From: Pomacea canaliculata
Lineage: Eukaryota > Mollusca > Gastropoda > Architaenioglossa > Ampullariidae
Length of the DNA: 64,000 nt
Reading direction: 5' to 3'
Assembly: GCF_003073045.1 (NCBI RefSeq)
Contig: NC_037596.1
Location: 11,281,950-11,345,949 of the forward strand
The notes beneath the pieces were generated by a model. That model was given only the letters and a program-made list of their open reading frames with translations. It was not told the DNA's origin and made no database searches. Of the stretch, positions 25,251-37,738 are shown piece after piece (position 1 is the first letter of the stretch; each line of letters starts with the position of its first letter). Position numbers and translations under genes: made by a program.

Positions 25251-28200
25251 AGAAAGAGTACTGTCCCCATGTCTACAAGAATGTCAGTAAGAACATTAGT
25301 TCTTGTAATTACTTTTTTCATTGTCTTGCCTCAAGGAGCAGTGTGTGCAGAAAGAAAGAAATGTAAGTTGCATAAAATAAATTATTCCATTTTTTTGTTT
25401 ACAATATGTTTGTAAAAAGACTTCCTGGTAGCAGACTAGGCAAAGGTAATAGACTATGAAAATTAAGGACGTGACAAGGCATTTTATATTGTTCAGAAAA
25501 AGTTTATCAGTTCAGCTATGTTTGGCATTGTTAGAATTGATTTTAGTTGTAATTGTTTAGCCTTTAGAAGATTATTAAATACGTTGAAAAACAGTCTTTA
25601 AAAACGAAACTACGAAGGCACCCCATGAGTGCAAGTGAATATAGCTTATGGATAATAAATGCACTGTTTGCCATGTTGCTTGTCATTTTGCTTCTGGTGT
25701 AAGACTGTGTGTATAATGTATAAGGTACCAAGGCATCACCTCTCTGTAGGTTTTTTTTTACTTTAATTTTGCATAAACACTAGACTGAGGTGGTTAAAGT
25801 TGTTATCTACATATCTAGTGTGGGAATCTAATCGTATACAATTAAAGTCCAACTTCTTTCGTAACGTTCAAAGGTCAACTAATTCAATGGAAGTGCAACT
25901 AGTCCTACAAAACAACGCCCATCCTGCTCAAAGAGCATTTCCTTCTTGTGATCTGTTTTCAACTTTTTGTGTTCGTGAACTCCTTTGAAATTGTTTTCTT
26001 GAAAGGGGAATTTTTCTGTGTCAATATAGTACCACTACTAGCCTATTGCTCAGTTATTATTATAATTAATGTCATGACAGGTTCAGTCTATGTCTCCTCT
26101 TGAACATTTGATAATAATCATACGGGTTTATGGTTTTATAATGATATTTGTTTATGCATTTTTTACAGGTGGAGAACTAGAACTTTACCCCTTTCTTGAA
26201 GACAGGATTTCTATTTCTGAAAATGACTTTGTCAATATTAGCTTCTGGGTAAGCACTTTATCATGCCACCAACCTAATGATCATTATTATGTTGTCGAGT
26301 TGCAAACAAGAAGGAGCGATGGTAAGCTCGAGTATGATGGGAGGATTGTTCAATTGAACAGCAATTGTTCAGTGACAAGACAGAAATCAGTTCACTGTAC
26401 CACTGAAGGCGGGCCTGTACAGCTGTACCGAAAAGTGAATCGTACACACACCCAGATTGAGTGGTCCTGGACAGGGAAAGACTCCCAGTCTCAAAGACTT
26501 AGGTCTGCCAGAAAGGAACTGAAACTTAACGTGTCGTGTAAGTAAGGCTGTTATTTAAATAATTTTAGTGCGGTAAAGATGTCTACTCACACAAGTTTAT
26601 ATTAAGGCTACTTTTGAGAGAAGATCTTTCTACTTTGTAATTAAAAATAATTTTTAATATAGGACATAGCTAATATGTATACAGTGTTTGCAGAATATTT
26701 GGAGGAAGTATATATATATAAATGTACACGTGTGTGTCCTCGTTTCGTACGGTGAAGTTTGGTGGATGTGATGAGTTTATTTTCTAAACTGAATTGTGTC
26801 TACAGACCAAGCACAAGTCACAAACCTAACTGTGGATGGACATGAAATTAGTGCTAATATCCCCATTGACGGAGGTCAGAAGGTGAACATAACATGTTCA
26901 TTTGACAAAGGAAGTCCTCCTGTTTCTTTTCGTCTATTAGACGAAAGTGGAAAGGAACTGAAACCTATAAGACAGGAAGGACATCTTCATTATCAGCTTG
27001 TAGCTCATGGCTGTGAAGAATACTGGAAGAGAACTCAGTCACTCCACTGTGAAGGAAGGGAATCTAAACAAAACAGATCTGTTTTGTTTCTTGTAAGATG
27101 TAAGTATAAGCAAATCCGTTAAAACAACATATTAATAAGAAGAATAATTGATGTAGTGCATACATAGTTCTTTGTGAGCTTCTAGAACATGAAGGTATAA
27201 AACATACAATATTAGTAAGAAATTTTGAAATATTAAAATTGTACTGTTAACGAAACAGCTCAGATATCTTTTGAATTTTTTAGGCCCTCCCAGGTTTGTA
27301 GAGAGACCTACAGTAATAATTCGGTCTAAAAAACGACGAATATAACACTTGCCATTACAAGCTATACACCAGCTTTCGAAGGATGCATGCTGACTCCACT
27401 ATCATTACAAGAAAATTCAAGCAAAGAAGTAAACTGCACTCTAGCAGGGAATCCCCCACACTTGGAGCTGATTCTTTACATTGACAAAGAAGACAAGACC
27501 ATCCTAGGACAATGGGCATTAACTGTGCGAAATGACAAAGGAATTGCAAATGCAACGTTAATTTTCAATGATGCAGGTGGGTTTGCTTAACTTTCTTGTT
27601 TTTGGTCTTGAAAATATATAAGAATTGTGAGCATCCTTCGCGAACGTGTGTGTGCAAGTGTGAGCACAGAACATAGTAATGACCACCTGACTGTAAAGAC
27701 AGAGACAGGGAGAAAGATATCGAATCAGAGCTGTCATTATTTTATACAGTACGATCTATGTTGTCATACGTTTCGAAAGATAGTTATTCACTTTGTACAT
27801 TAGGCGACGGTTCATAAATGTACACCTGATAGTAAGGGAGGTCTGCTAAACGATTAAAGGCTTTTGATTTGTATTATTTTAAACATAATGTGCATTTATT
27901 TTTAAAATATCTTTTAAAATTAAAATGTACTAATTGAGGGAGGTAAGTATAATTATTCGGACGCGGAATTTTTCCACCCTACAATGAATCGGGGCTGCGA
28001 AATTTCAGTCATAGTGCACGAAAAATATTCCCTAAAAGGTCGGTACAGCTTACTGACTCTGCTCTGAAAACTGTCAGATGATTAAAATCGGATAAAAACT
28101 GCGCCATGAAGTATGTCAAGTTAAAAGGCTGGGCTGCACTGACTTTTTAGAACATAGTTTTGTGCATTCAGTGTGGCAAAAAAATTCTACCCCCTAGAAG

Positions 28201-28867
28201 ATCGACCTTTCGGCCAGTCTGTCTGCGGAACGGAAGATTTTACTAAATTGTCGTTCAAGATTACGCAGATAAACGCTCGTGACAATTATGAGTTACAATA
28301 TTCAGTTAAAAGGGATTTCCGTCCGATCACAGCCGAGTGAAACCCGGTGTAGATGAATTTTTTTTCATATAGCGTGCAAGTCAACGTCTAAATTTTGAAA
28401 ATGTCTCAATATCTATCTCAACAAAGACGCTTTCGGAGGTAAGTATATAACTGGCACTCACTAGTGTCAATATATTTTAGGTGCAATCTAATAAAAAAAA
28501 AATGACGAATAAAAAACATAGTTTAGTTTAGAAATAGTTTAAGAAACATAAATCTGGATCACAAGAAGGTATAATGTCTAATGTACAAAAAGGCCTGCAC
28601 CAATTAGGCCCTCTTCTATATTAAAATACTTTTCACACTTCAACATGCTGGAGTACACCGGTATCAATGAAGGATTACAAGCAGGAGAAATTACAAAATG
28701 GAAAGACAGTGATACGTGTACATTCTTTGGTAATTCGTGTATTGCTTTATTCGAGGCTTTAACATATAAAACAGTTATCTTTATTTACATTCTATAAATT
28801 ATTAACGTGTTTGTCTTCAGGTAAAACGGCGACAGATAGCGGATTACTAGCCAACCTTTGTAAATAG
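25251..28867 (+). CDS. Family B receptor-like gene, copy B2 (three Ig-like domains, possibly secreted)
   Basis: Exons: 25251-25362 (ATG 25269; signal peptide with core LVLVITFFIVLPQGAVCA), 26169-26537 (domain 1, 123 codons), 26806-27099 (domain 2, 98 codons), 27284-27576 (domain 3) and a tentative last exon 28821-28867 ending LLANLCK-stop. All joins are phase 1. Domain 1 has ELELYPFLEDRISISENDF, SVHCTTEGGPVQLYRKVNRT and IEWSWTGKD. Domain 2 has VNITCSFDKGSPPVSFRLLD, a clear Ig B-C strand pattern. Domain 3 has VNCTLAGNPPHLELILYIDK and GQWALTVRNDKGIANATL. Domain 3 changes frame once inside the A-run at 27328-27333. A poly(A) signal (AATAAA within 28950-28970) follows the tentative last exon. With no TM exon seen, the product would be secreted. 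N-glycosylation sites (NIS, NCS, NRT, NLT, NIT, NCT, NAT) are frequent. Confidence 0.7.
27939..28447. repeat. Unassigned block flanked by a 13-bp direct repeat
   Basis: GGAGGTAAGTATA occurs at 27939-27951 and again at 28435-28447, perfectly conserved. The DNA between is somewhat richer in GC than its flanks, with no recognised frame. It could be an insertion with a long target-site duplication inside the B2 3' intron, or coincidence, since the motif contains a splice-donor consensus. Confidence 0.3.
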
Positions 28868-31800
28868 GCATTTTTATCTCTAAAACAGTTTTACATTTTT
28901 TTCATGTGGTGATATACGTATTATTTATTAAGCTGTGTCCAGTCAGTAGTACTGATAAATAAATAAACTCGATTGCTACATTACAGCTGGTTTGATACCG
29001 TGTTCATTGTTTCTGTTTTTATATCTCTCTATAACTGTGTGCATTTAAAGCGATTGTGTGGTATGCCCTTGATAGATTGTGTCAGTGTGTCCTGTTTGTG
29101 TAAACCTAAACAACATACACTCCTAGATTACCTTCTATCAAGGCGTCAGCGAGTAGACGTCTACATGTCGAATCATGATTTGTATTTTGACCTCTTTCCA
29201 CTTTCTATCTTATATACCGTGTTTCTTGAAGGATACACCCAAAAAGTCAAAATCTCCAAACATATAAAAGTTTGCTCATGGAAATTTGCAGTAGACATTT
29301 TAACGTCAATATTATACGGTTAATAATTGCATTCTAATGTTTGCCTTCATGCACAATGATACTGCACCAAGAATAATTATCAACGAATAATTCTCATAAT
29401 AAAATATAAAAACTTATTTACTCACCACACATATTAGCTTATGAATAATTTCATGTTGTTGGAACTATTCAGTTTGCTCGTAAAAGGTGGTTAATTCTCA
29501 GCAAGGTTAAGGCAGAAGATGTTGCTTTGTCTACTCTATCACATCTAGTCATAATGGCTAGAACTATCACCCGATATATAAAACGGGAATTCCCATCACT
29601 CCAAAAGATTAAGTAATACACAAAATTTTAAATAAGGTCAATGAAAATTATAAGGAAAGATTTCAATGCTGGATATCATGCATTGCTAAAACAAAAGACT
29701 TTATCTACACTTTTGTACAAGAGATTTAATTAAGCGTTCCTCATAGGAAGTCAGTGTGTGATAGTCGCCGCCATTGTTGTACCTGCAGCAACTAGTAAAT
29801 GATGTCTCGGGAAAATCCGTTTATAAAAATAAAGCACTCATGATAATTGCTCATTCAAATTGAATGAACTTTTTAACATCTGTTGATGGGTCTATCTAGA
29901 AAAAAAGTAATACAAGTAAACTATTACAAAATTTTTCGTAACAAGTTTATGTATGTGCAAAACAAAACACACACGCTGGTTTGATGCAATAAATAGGTTC
30001 TAGAGTGAAGAGCCAGTTCTTTGAAGTTCTAGAAGGCTTAAGCTGTTCTATTCAAAATAACATAGTCGATGAATAGATCATAGGAGAGTATAAAATGAAT
30101 ATCTAGGGCAAAACCACTTAAGCCCTTTTGATAAGGTTCATTTGCTTTGTATAAGGTTACTACCCTTGAGAATGAATGAGTGTAGGTTGACACATACACA
30201 ATAATGACTTCTGATGTATTATTTTATTCATCAAAGCCCAGAAATGCATTTATAAATAAAAGCATATTGTATGCAAAAATGTCATTTCGATCAGTTCTGT
30301 GATGAAACAATCTTTTTGCTCAGTTCTTTTCTTACGTCTACATACTCGCGGAATTTCTATCTTGCACTACTAAAATACTTTTCCTGACTACATCTATATT
30401 ATACAATATAATGTATTCAATTGTCATTAAAATTAAGACTTTTTTCATTAATGTTTACAACAGAGTCACTTTTTATTTGACAATGATGAATTTTTATTCC
30501 TTCTTTTCTGTTTTATTTTATTTAATTTAATCCCAAGGAGTATTTAAGCCATAGCATCCGACAAAATATACATCACACACAAATCTTTTGTGTACAAAAT
30601 GGTGACAATATCACAAAAGATATATATATATATAGATAATGAAAACAGGGATAATGAAATTCAAATGCATTTTCTTAAATTAATAAATATACTTTAACAT
30701 TTATTATAGGTGAAATGTAAATACATTTGGATGACTCATAAAATATACAGGAAGCAAGCGCTTTCCGAGAAAATGTTAACAAAGGGTGAGCACTGAGAAA
30801 CATATGACATTCATCACATATATCATCTAAATTACACATCATATATCTGATATATTTAGACTGATCGCTATATCTTAATTACTGATTAGGGCTTTTGTGG
30901 CAGTTTAACCAAAATTTTATTAAATTTGATTTAAGAGCAGGGGACACGTTAATTCATTCTCTAAGCTAAAAAATAGTATTTCAACATGTTGTTCACATCT
31001 TATTTATATATTTTGTCTCCATTTTTAATAAATTGATCCTTTAAGAGTTCTTGAAATTTGATGAAATCCCTCGTGACGGTTCCATGAAACTGAAGCATCA
31101 GAGAACTCTCTGATTCACTGGTAAAGAACTGTTAAACTGGTAGTTCATGACACTGAAATGAAATTTAGTGGCATTAAAAAAACAAACTACAAATTGTTCT
31201 AAATTGAGAAACTTAAAATTTACTTGTAGACTCTTGTGAGGTGAATTTTGACGAAAAATATGTTTAATATAAAGTTTTGTACTTAACTGGGGTGTTTACA
31301 GCTGTCATCACTTCAATGTGAAAAAAGTGTTATTTAGACTCATATGCTAATGCAGTCTGTGAAAAATTCTTGCCATCTTTGCCCCATACTCTTTGCTTTT
31401 TTAGTTTAAGAAAGGTGTGTTCATAATAAAGGAAATGAAACGGACTTTGTGCTCTCGAGGAAGAATAAATAATCCACATGATTTGATCTATATTTTTGTA
31501 AAACCTTTCTTGAATTAGTTTGCTTTAAAGTTTTATCCACCGAATTGATAAAATAATGCGGTTTACTTTCCTTTTTGACAGAATTATATCTTTACCATTC
31601 TAAACTGCTTACTAAATTATAACTATTTTTTTTAAATAAAAAATTCTTAAAGCATTATCGGTAAGAAAAGCCCGTCTTTAAAAAACAAAATAAATTTTCA
31701 TATGTAAAGTGCAAAAGGGCATAAAACTTGACATTCCTTTATTTTTATGTGCTGCACCTTAAACTATGTAGATCTTTGATTCTATTACTATCATCAAGAC

Positions 31801-31977
31801 TAATTAATGGCATATGTATACATGCGCTTTTTTATTTTTATGTTAATTTAATGGTAATAATATTCGTCAAATTTAGAAAATCCTATTACAAAAAGATAAC
31901 TTTAAGTTTGTTTTTTTTTAAAAAAAAAGTAAGCATCTAATATTCTATTTGATCACAAGATAATTTTTTTAACTTAC
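28868..31977. other. intergenic, AT-rich
   Basis: No exon or repeat recognised on either strand. B2 and B3 converge on this gap, so both 3' ends fall in or near it. If B3 ever carried a GTPase domain like gene D it should be here on the minus strand; no P-loop (GKTG.GKSS-like) sequence is visible. Confidence 0.45.
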
Positions 31978-32098
31978 CGCAGCTTGCAGAGATGTACAAC
32001 AACACCTGGGAATGTTTTAAATGCAGAAATAATACTAAAGAGAATAAAACATGATTTTCCTCCATTCTTGCTTAGGTGGCCTTCTGAAAAAGAAACGG

Positions 32099-32136
<38 letters not shown>

Positions 32137-34778
32137 GTCGTCGATTGAACATAACACTTTACTACATACAAGGGAAGGCTCACTGCGTATTATGCGTTTT
32201 CTTTCTTTTTTCTTTCTCTCTCGCTCTCTGCTCGTTTATCTTACCCGTTTACATGGAGCCTGATCTCTTTCCGGTAGTAGGAAAGAAAACCCTTTAAAAA
32301 ATAAAAACAGACCAGTACGTGTAAAACGTAAATCTTAAAAAAAATTTCAAATTCCCTTACGATTTGGCTTCATGGTTATCGCTTCCTGTTCCAAAAACTT
32401 ATTGTTTTCTTTACGATTCCCTCCTGTAGAATCAGAGGTCTCAGGGTCGACTTCTCTTTTTGAATCAACTGTCTTTTGACTGATCAATCATACCGAAAAA
32501 AAGATGTTATATGTTAATATATAAGAAATTAACTAACACGAAGAGTGTGTTTATACTAGTGCTATGGACCGTCTTCTCTTATATGTTTGCATGTATTATA
32601 AATGTGTATGTGCTTTAGTTATTTGCTTTTTTTACGAAAACATTAAAATTCTTTTTTTCAATTGACTAATTTTTTGCTGAACACCTAAAAGATTGCGTAC
32701 TTAGTAAGAACAGAATAGATTTATTAAAGAAAAATTGTGTGTTGTCTATTTTACTATATATATATATATTTTTTTTGCATAAAGATATATGTATAATCAG
32801 TTTTAGAAATCTTTCTGTAAACTTTCAATAAGACTTACAGCCTCAGAAGCAGACATACACTAGTAATAGCCGTTGTAATTAATACAGCAGCGGCTATGCA
32901 GGTACCAATAATTATAGGTGTAACGTTTTCGACTTTCTACAAAGAATCTGAAAACAATAGAATATAAGATTAAATACACTTACTTATTTACTTTACCTTG
33001 CGTCTAGGTCGAACAAAGGTATTTTGCATAAAAAAATAGTTCGTTTGGCGCCGTGTTTTTTTTTTTTTGTTGTAAAAATTTTCCCTTAATGTGTTATTTA
33101 GGCATTCTATGTAAATTCTGTATAGTAGGATGTGAAGATTCTAACAATATAGCTTTTGCTTGAACATTAGGTATCGATTTTGTCCTAACATTATCAGTAT
33201 CAGTCTCATCACTTTGCATCATTAGCGTCAATGTTAAATTTTTCTGTTGTTCTATGACAATACTTTCAATGAACAAAGTCCATGTCTTAATTGGTCAGTA
33301 GGTAAATAACTTTTTACAGGGCTGAACATACGAATTGTGTAGCAGTGCATCATAATTAATTGCGCCATCAGACTTCAAAGATCAATAAATGACAATATTT
33401 TAATCCTCTTTCTTTAAAGAAGTGTCAAGGATTCTTTAGAATTTAAGTTAACATCCAGGTAATAACACATTTGTAAAAATTTATTTAGGTTGAACTAATA
33501 GATCTTTGTAACTGAAAACAAGAGTAAAAGGTTAAAAGTAACCTGTCCCAATTAACTTGTATATTTTGCATGAATTTGCTGACTGTTATGTTTTATACAA
33601 TGTTTTCTGACAAACAGAATAGGTAATGTTATTGATTAGAAAGATTTTTAATCTTTTTGGTGTTGTTCCTGTTGATTGACTGGATGATAGGAAAGTATTA
33701 ATTTCTTTGCAAAACTTTTGTTCACTTTGGAATGGTCTGATCTTCAATCTTTAAAGTCCTCGTAAGCTTTTAAATCTCATTTGAAAACAAATTTGCTCAA
33801 AAACTATTACAGTACTTGTAGATGTGTTTTTAAGGTGTGCATGAAGAAAGAAGTTTACCTAATACCTGGAGGCAGGTTAGACAGATGTTGGATAGAAGCA
33901 GAGAGAGAGGGATTTATAAAGCAGAAAAAGCCATTCTGACAAAGCATACTTACAAGATTCTTTAAAAAGTTTCATATTTTTTTCCTTGGATTTTAACTTT
34001 CCGGACTCACAGTCTTTCCAAGTCCACACCCATTCAATATCCATCTTTGAACACTTTACTTTTCTGTAAAGTTCTGCTGGACCAGTTTCACTGATGCAGC
34101 GAACTGACTGCTGATATGAGACTTTACACGTTTCATTCCACCTGAGTACTCTTCCTTCATATTCTACTCTGCCATCACTACACCTTGTTTGTACTTCAAT
34201 AATATAGAAGTCGTCATGACAACGCTCAGACTTGGCAGGACTCAACCAGAACGTAACATTCACGTAGTCGTCTTCAGATATCAAAATTGTGTCTTCTTTA
34301 GTGAGTGCAATTCCAGTTCAGCTCCTGTGATGAATCATGGAACATGCACAGTAATCATAATAAAACGCAAAAAACTTGGGCATTTCAGTAATTTACGTGT
34401 GTGTGTTTTAACATTGCTGTTTGTTACTGAGAATTTTACTTGAAAATATTTTACAGAAGGTAATAGAGACATTTAAACGGTAATTCACACTCAGTACTAT
34501 TTGGAAAAAATCTAAAATTGGGAAATGAAAACATGTTTTATGTAGTTTGATAAATCATACACCCTTTCTTTTGAGGGTTTGTCTGCAAATGAGTTTTTTC
34601 GTTAACAAAGGTACCTTTAAAATTTATATGGGTTTTTCTCGTGTGGGAGGGGCGGAGCAAAAATTTAACATTATAAATAGTAAACATGAACTTTTTATAC
34701 CTTCATCATGATCTGCGAGCACAGCTATGTATGTCATAAATAGTAATAGTGTCCATTTTAATGTTTCCATTTTTGGCA
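31978..34778 (-). pseudogene. Family B receptor-like gene, copy B3 (single Ig-like domain plus TM, disrupted)
   Basis: Minus-strand exons: 34701-34778 (ATG 34770; METLKWTLLLFMTYIAVLA signal peptide), 33954-34324 (domain 1), 32839-32947 (TM, IIIGTCIAAAVLITTAI), 32361-32479 (40-residue cytosolic exon, phase 2-1) and 31978-32083 (phase 1-2). The order signal peptide, one Ig-like exon, TM, then small cytosolic exons with phases 2-1 and 1-2 is that of gene D, so B3 may be a relative of D that lost its downstream part. Domain 1 keeps YVNVTFWLS, VEYEGRVLRWN, SVRCISETGPAELYRKVK and IEWVWTWKD, but is one base short near 34300, between GAELELHS and KEDTILISEDD. The TM exon has an in-frame TAG four codons in. 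The 31978 exon encodes a hydrophobic stretch (CFILFSIISAFKTF). No further exon was found. Confidence 0.65.
32099..32136 (+). repeat. (ATC)n microsatellite
   Basis: A run of ATC repeats about 12 units long in a B3 intron, ending in a few GTC units. Confidence 0.9.
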
Positions 34779-37007
34779 CTGAAAAAGTAGGATAAAGCAA
34801 CATAATGATAACACGCACACACACACATTTAATATTCCATCGTTATTCCGTAAAGTCTTTCTAAGTAAATCCACTCATAGTCTTTTTATATTTAGCTTCG
34901 GGGCATCTCAGAGCTCTCTGTATTATCCAAGATGCATATACTTATGTGACTATGGTATTAATCCAATATATCTCTCTTTGGAAAACGTAGAGGTCCAGAT
35001 TGCAATACATGTGCATGCATGTTAGTGCTATGAAATTATAACCACTGCATATCCTTACTGGGGCATATTTTAACAATCTACAACATGTTTAAATAATTAT
35101 ATTTTCGCAGGTATGATGTGAGCAAACTGCTGGAGCTGAGATACGAGCCCATGACACTTGATATTCACTGTCGTGGTAACTAGTCCCTGGTTTTTACAGA
35201 ATAATCAGTACTGGACTAAATCCCTGTTATTTGTATGATGGTAAAGCAGATAGCCGATTGGTTTGTGTTCTGGTGTAAAAAAACCCGAGGTTCGCTGATT
35301 TGATACCCGTTTAGAGTGCATCAAACTCCCACCATTCAAGACAGTTATAGAAATGGGTACCCAACTCCATAAATCACTGGGGAAGGTGAGGCAGCGAGAG
35401 AGAGGGACACGGCCTTCCCATAATTTAATGCCTCTAATACCTCTCTCCCCAACAACATGTGAAGTTTGTTAGACGACCATTGGGTTATTTGTATTAATAT
35501 ACTGTCTATGTTTAACTGTAGAAAGGTAGCACTAATATTTATTAGTCTTCTTGAGTGTTCCTCTGTCTCTCTCTCACACACACATATTACATATATATGT
35601 CTATTCACACGCAAGCTCATAAATATGCCTAGTCGGCATTCATAGAGTAACATGTCCAGTCATTGTAGCCTAAGCCTTTAGTGAAAGATACATTATGACT
35701 AGATCGCACTAATGTCCTATGCATTTTTATAAAACAAAGTAGGCTAAGATGGTGGAGTTCAAATGGCCTAAAATAAGTCTTGTAAACTAGTATGACTATT
35801 ATAAGCTAGTAGTATGCGTGTAAGACACAAGCAGATGTGGGTTCTTTGTTTTATATTTCATGTATGCGTTTCAAATAGATTCATTAAATGAACACGGTAA
35901 AAGGTTGGATATGTCTTTTGGTGGTGGTGTGCTTTATAAATACCCATCATCAACATTTTGTTTTCATTATCACAAAAATGGTCCATTGACCTCACTATTT
36001 TAAATCTTTTATTTAAAATCATGCCAAATTATTTCATCGCCTCTTGGCGCTCGTTCATTTCAGAGTTTGATTTCGCCAGGATCCAAACATAAGCATTAAC
36101 CCTGTTGTATACGTCGTTATCCACTGGAATTTCCCGCATGACTAACATAACTAGAAAACAACAAACACGAAGCGCTAATGTAATTATTCAAGCTGACTGT
36201 GTTTAGTCAGTTCAAGAGGCTGTTTATGAACCTAAGTAACCAAATAATGATAACTTGGTTTTTCTGATTATTAACCAACAACCATAACATTAAACACGAC
36301 AGAATGCTTACCATAACTGTGAACACATATCGTAGCTTTATACCCGTCTTCTTCACCAAGTAGAATAGGTTCCGTTGTAAACTGATCCTAAATATGAAAA
36401 TTCGTTGGAACGGAAATTCCCTGAATGACTAAATGAAATAGAAGACCCAAAAGACAAAGAAAATAGTTATCAGGATTTAGTGACCACATCTCTGTTCTGC
36501 GGAGATACAAGTAATGGCTGGATCATGTCAGCTATCAATCTCAAGCCAACCAAATCGTGTGCATGACACAGGACGCTCCAAATCTTGCACAAAGACTTTC
36601 GGTAGTAAAGTACCGAAAATTCTGGCACCCGAGTTGAGCACAGTTACTTACGGTTCCTTACCCCGGATAACTATTGCTTATGGAATTGAAAACAAAAACA
36701 ATACACAAATTATTTATCCTTCACACTTAGCAGTCTAACAACACACCAGGAGCTACTGCTTCATCAATGCTAACGTGTCTTCACGTGTCTAGCAAGAATC
36801 TGGAAGCGATTGACGGTTATGTAGACTCTTGCTTTAGAAATCCACATTTTATACTTTAACTGTGCGTCGTACATTAGCCACGGAGGTCGGTTTGTATTGT
36901 CAACTTTTCTTGCCATAACCAAAAAATATGTAAAATTTTAACCAAAACAATCATAGTGAAGGAGTAGGAACCTTTCTACCCCTTAGGGCCATTTAGATAG
37001 TATAAGA
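34779..37007. other. intergenic, mostly unassigned
   Basis: Apart from the SINE at 35225-35465, this is AT-rich DNA. Two minus-strand segments, 36029-36150 (ending QEAMK-stop) and about 36308-36400 (containing EEDGYKATICVHSYG), have compatible splice sites (phase 1) and could be the last exons of another small gene. The frame runs into a stop upstream, and I see no signal peptide for it. Confidence 0.3.
35225..35465 (+). mobile_element. SINE, tRNA-derived type (probable)
   Basis: The segment has a B-box-like GGTTCGCTGATTTGATACCC about 60 bp from its start, then GGGTACCCAACTCC, CACTGGGGAAGGTGAGGCAG and CGAGAGAGAGGGACACGGCC, an arrangement I associate with tRNA-derived SINEs of gastropod genomes. 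The A box is poorly preserved. No target-site duplication was resolved. Confidence 0.55.
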
Positions 37008-37180
37008 AAGGCTTCTGCTTATGCAAAAAATTGCGTACAGTACGCATTAAAAATTCGGAGGACCCCTTCAATTTTCGTCAATGGGGTCCCATTCAAATTT
37101 GGGCGAAGAAAGGGACCCCTTAAAAATCTGAAGAAGGGGTCCCTGGGACCCCAAAGACTTTAGCCTTAGCAGAAGCCCTG
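37008..37180. mobile_element. MITE with terminal inverted repeats
   Basis: The left end AAGGCTTCTGCTTATGC is matched in inverse by the right end GCCTTAGCAGAAGCCCTG. Flanking ATAAGA at 37002-37007 and 37181-37186 looks like a target-site duplication. The interior contains a G/C hairpin built from GGGGTCCC and GGGACCCC. It has no coding capacity. The superfamily is not certain. Confidence 0.6.
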
Positions 37181-37390
37181 ATAAGATCCCTCGCGGGTAA
37201 TACAAAATTATAAACTTAAATTTAACCTATTAAAGCATTGTATATTTTATCAACCCGTAGTTTCGCTCCGTTGGCAGAGCTACACCAAATGTTTCCCTCC
37301 AATGGCGTAGAGTATAGATATTGACGACGTTGCTTTTAATACAGAAATACAGAAGCATTTTTGGCTGTCGACATTTACGGTGACTTTTCT

Positions 37391-37738
37391 TCATGCTCGT
37401 AAGTCTTGTATTTCAAGAAGATTAGTAAATTTCCTCAGGCACTTGATATTAAATGCTTGTTGTCTCTTTGGCAATGATAATTTGGATATACAGGACTTTC
37501 CTTTTGTTAGTGCTGGTCTCTGCTCCATATGTTCTTCCCTTAGGTACTGTAGCTCACTGCTGGTGTTTGCTGCTCGTCCAATGTATATACTATGCGAAAA
37601 ATGCATCTTTGCCTTCAACCTATAGAGAGTGAAATGTAGTTGCATGCCTTTGTTCGAAAAACTATGAAAAGAAGAGGAAACAGCTTTGTTGTTGCCGGTC
37701 ACCAGATCAGTCTGATATAGTATATAAGATCCTCCCAC
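37391..37738 (-). mobile_element. possible LINE C-terminal remnant
   Basis: An open minus-strand stretch of about 115 codons ends with KRQQAFNIKCLRKFTNLLEI, which resembles the 'QAF..KCLRKLLRI' segment after the RT domain of RTE/CR1-like LINEs. The upstream part is not recognisable and no GH..R motif follows. Confidence 0.3.

Noticed and set aside
36029-36400. Two minus-strand exon-like segments with compatible phase-1 splice sites
   Set aside because: The upstream segment runs into a stop, has no clear acceptor, and no signal peptide or family match was found; could be chance.
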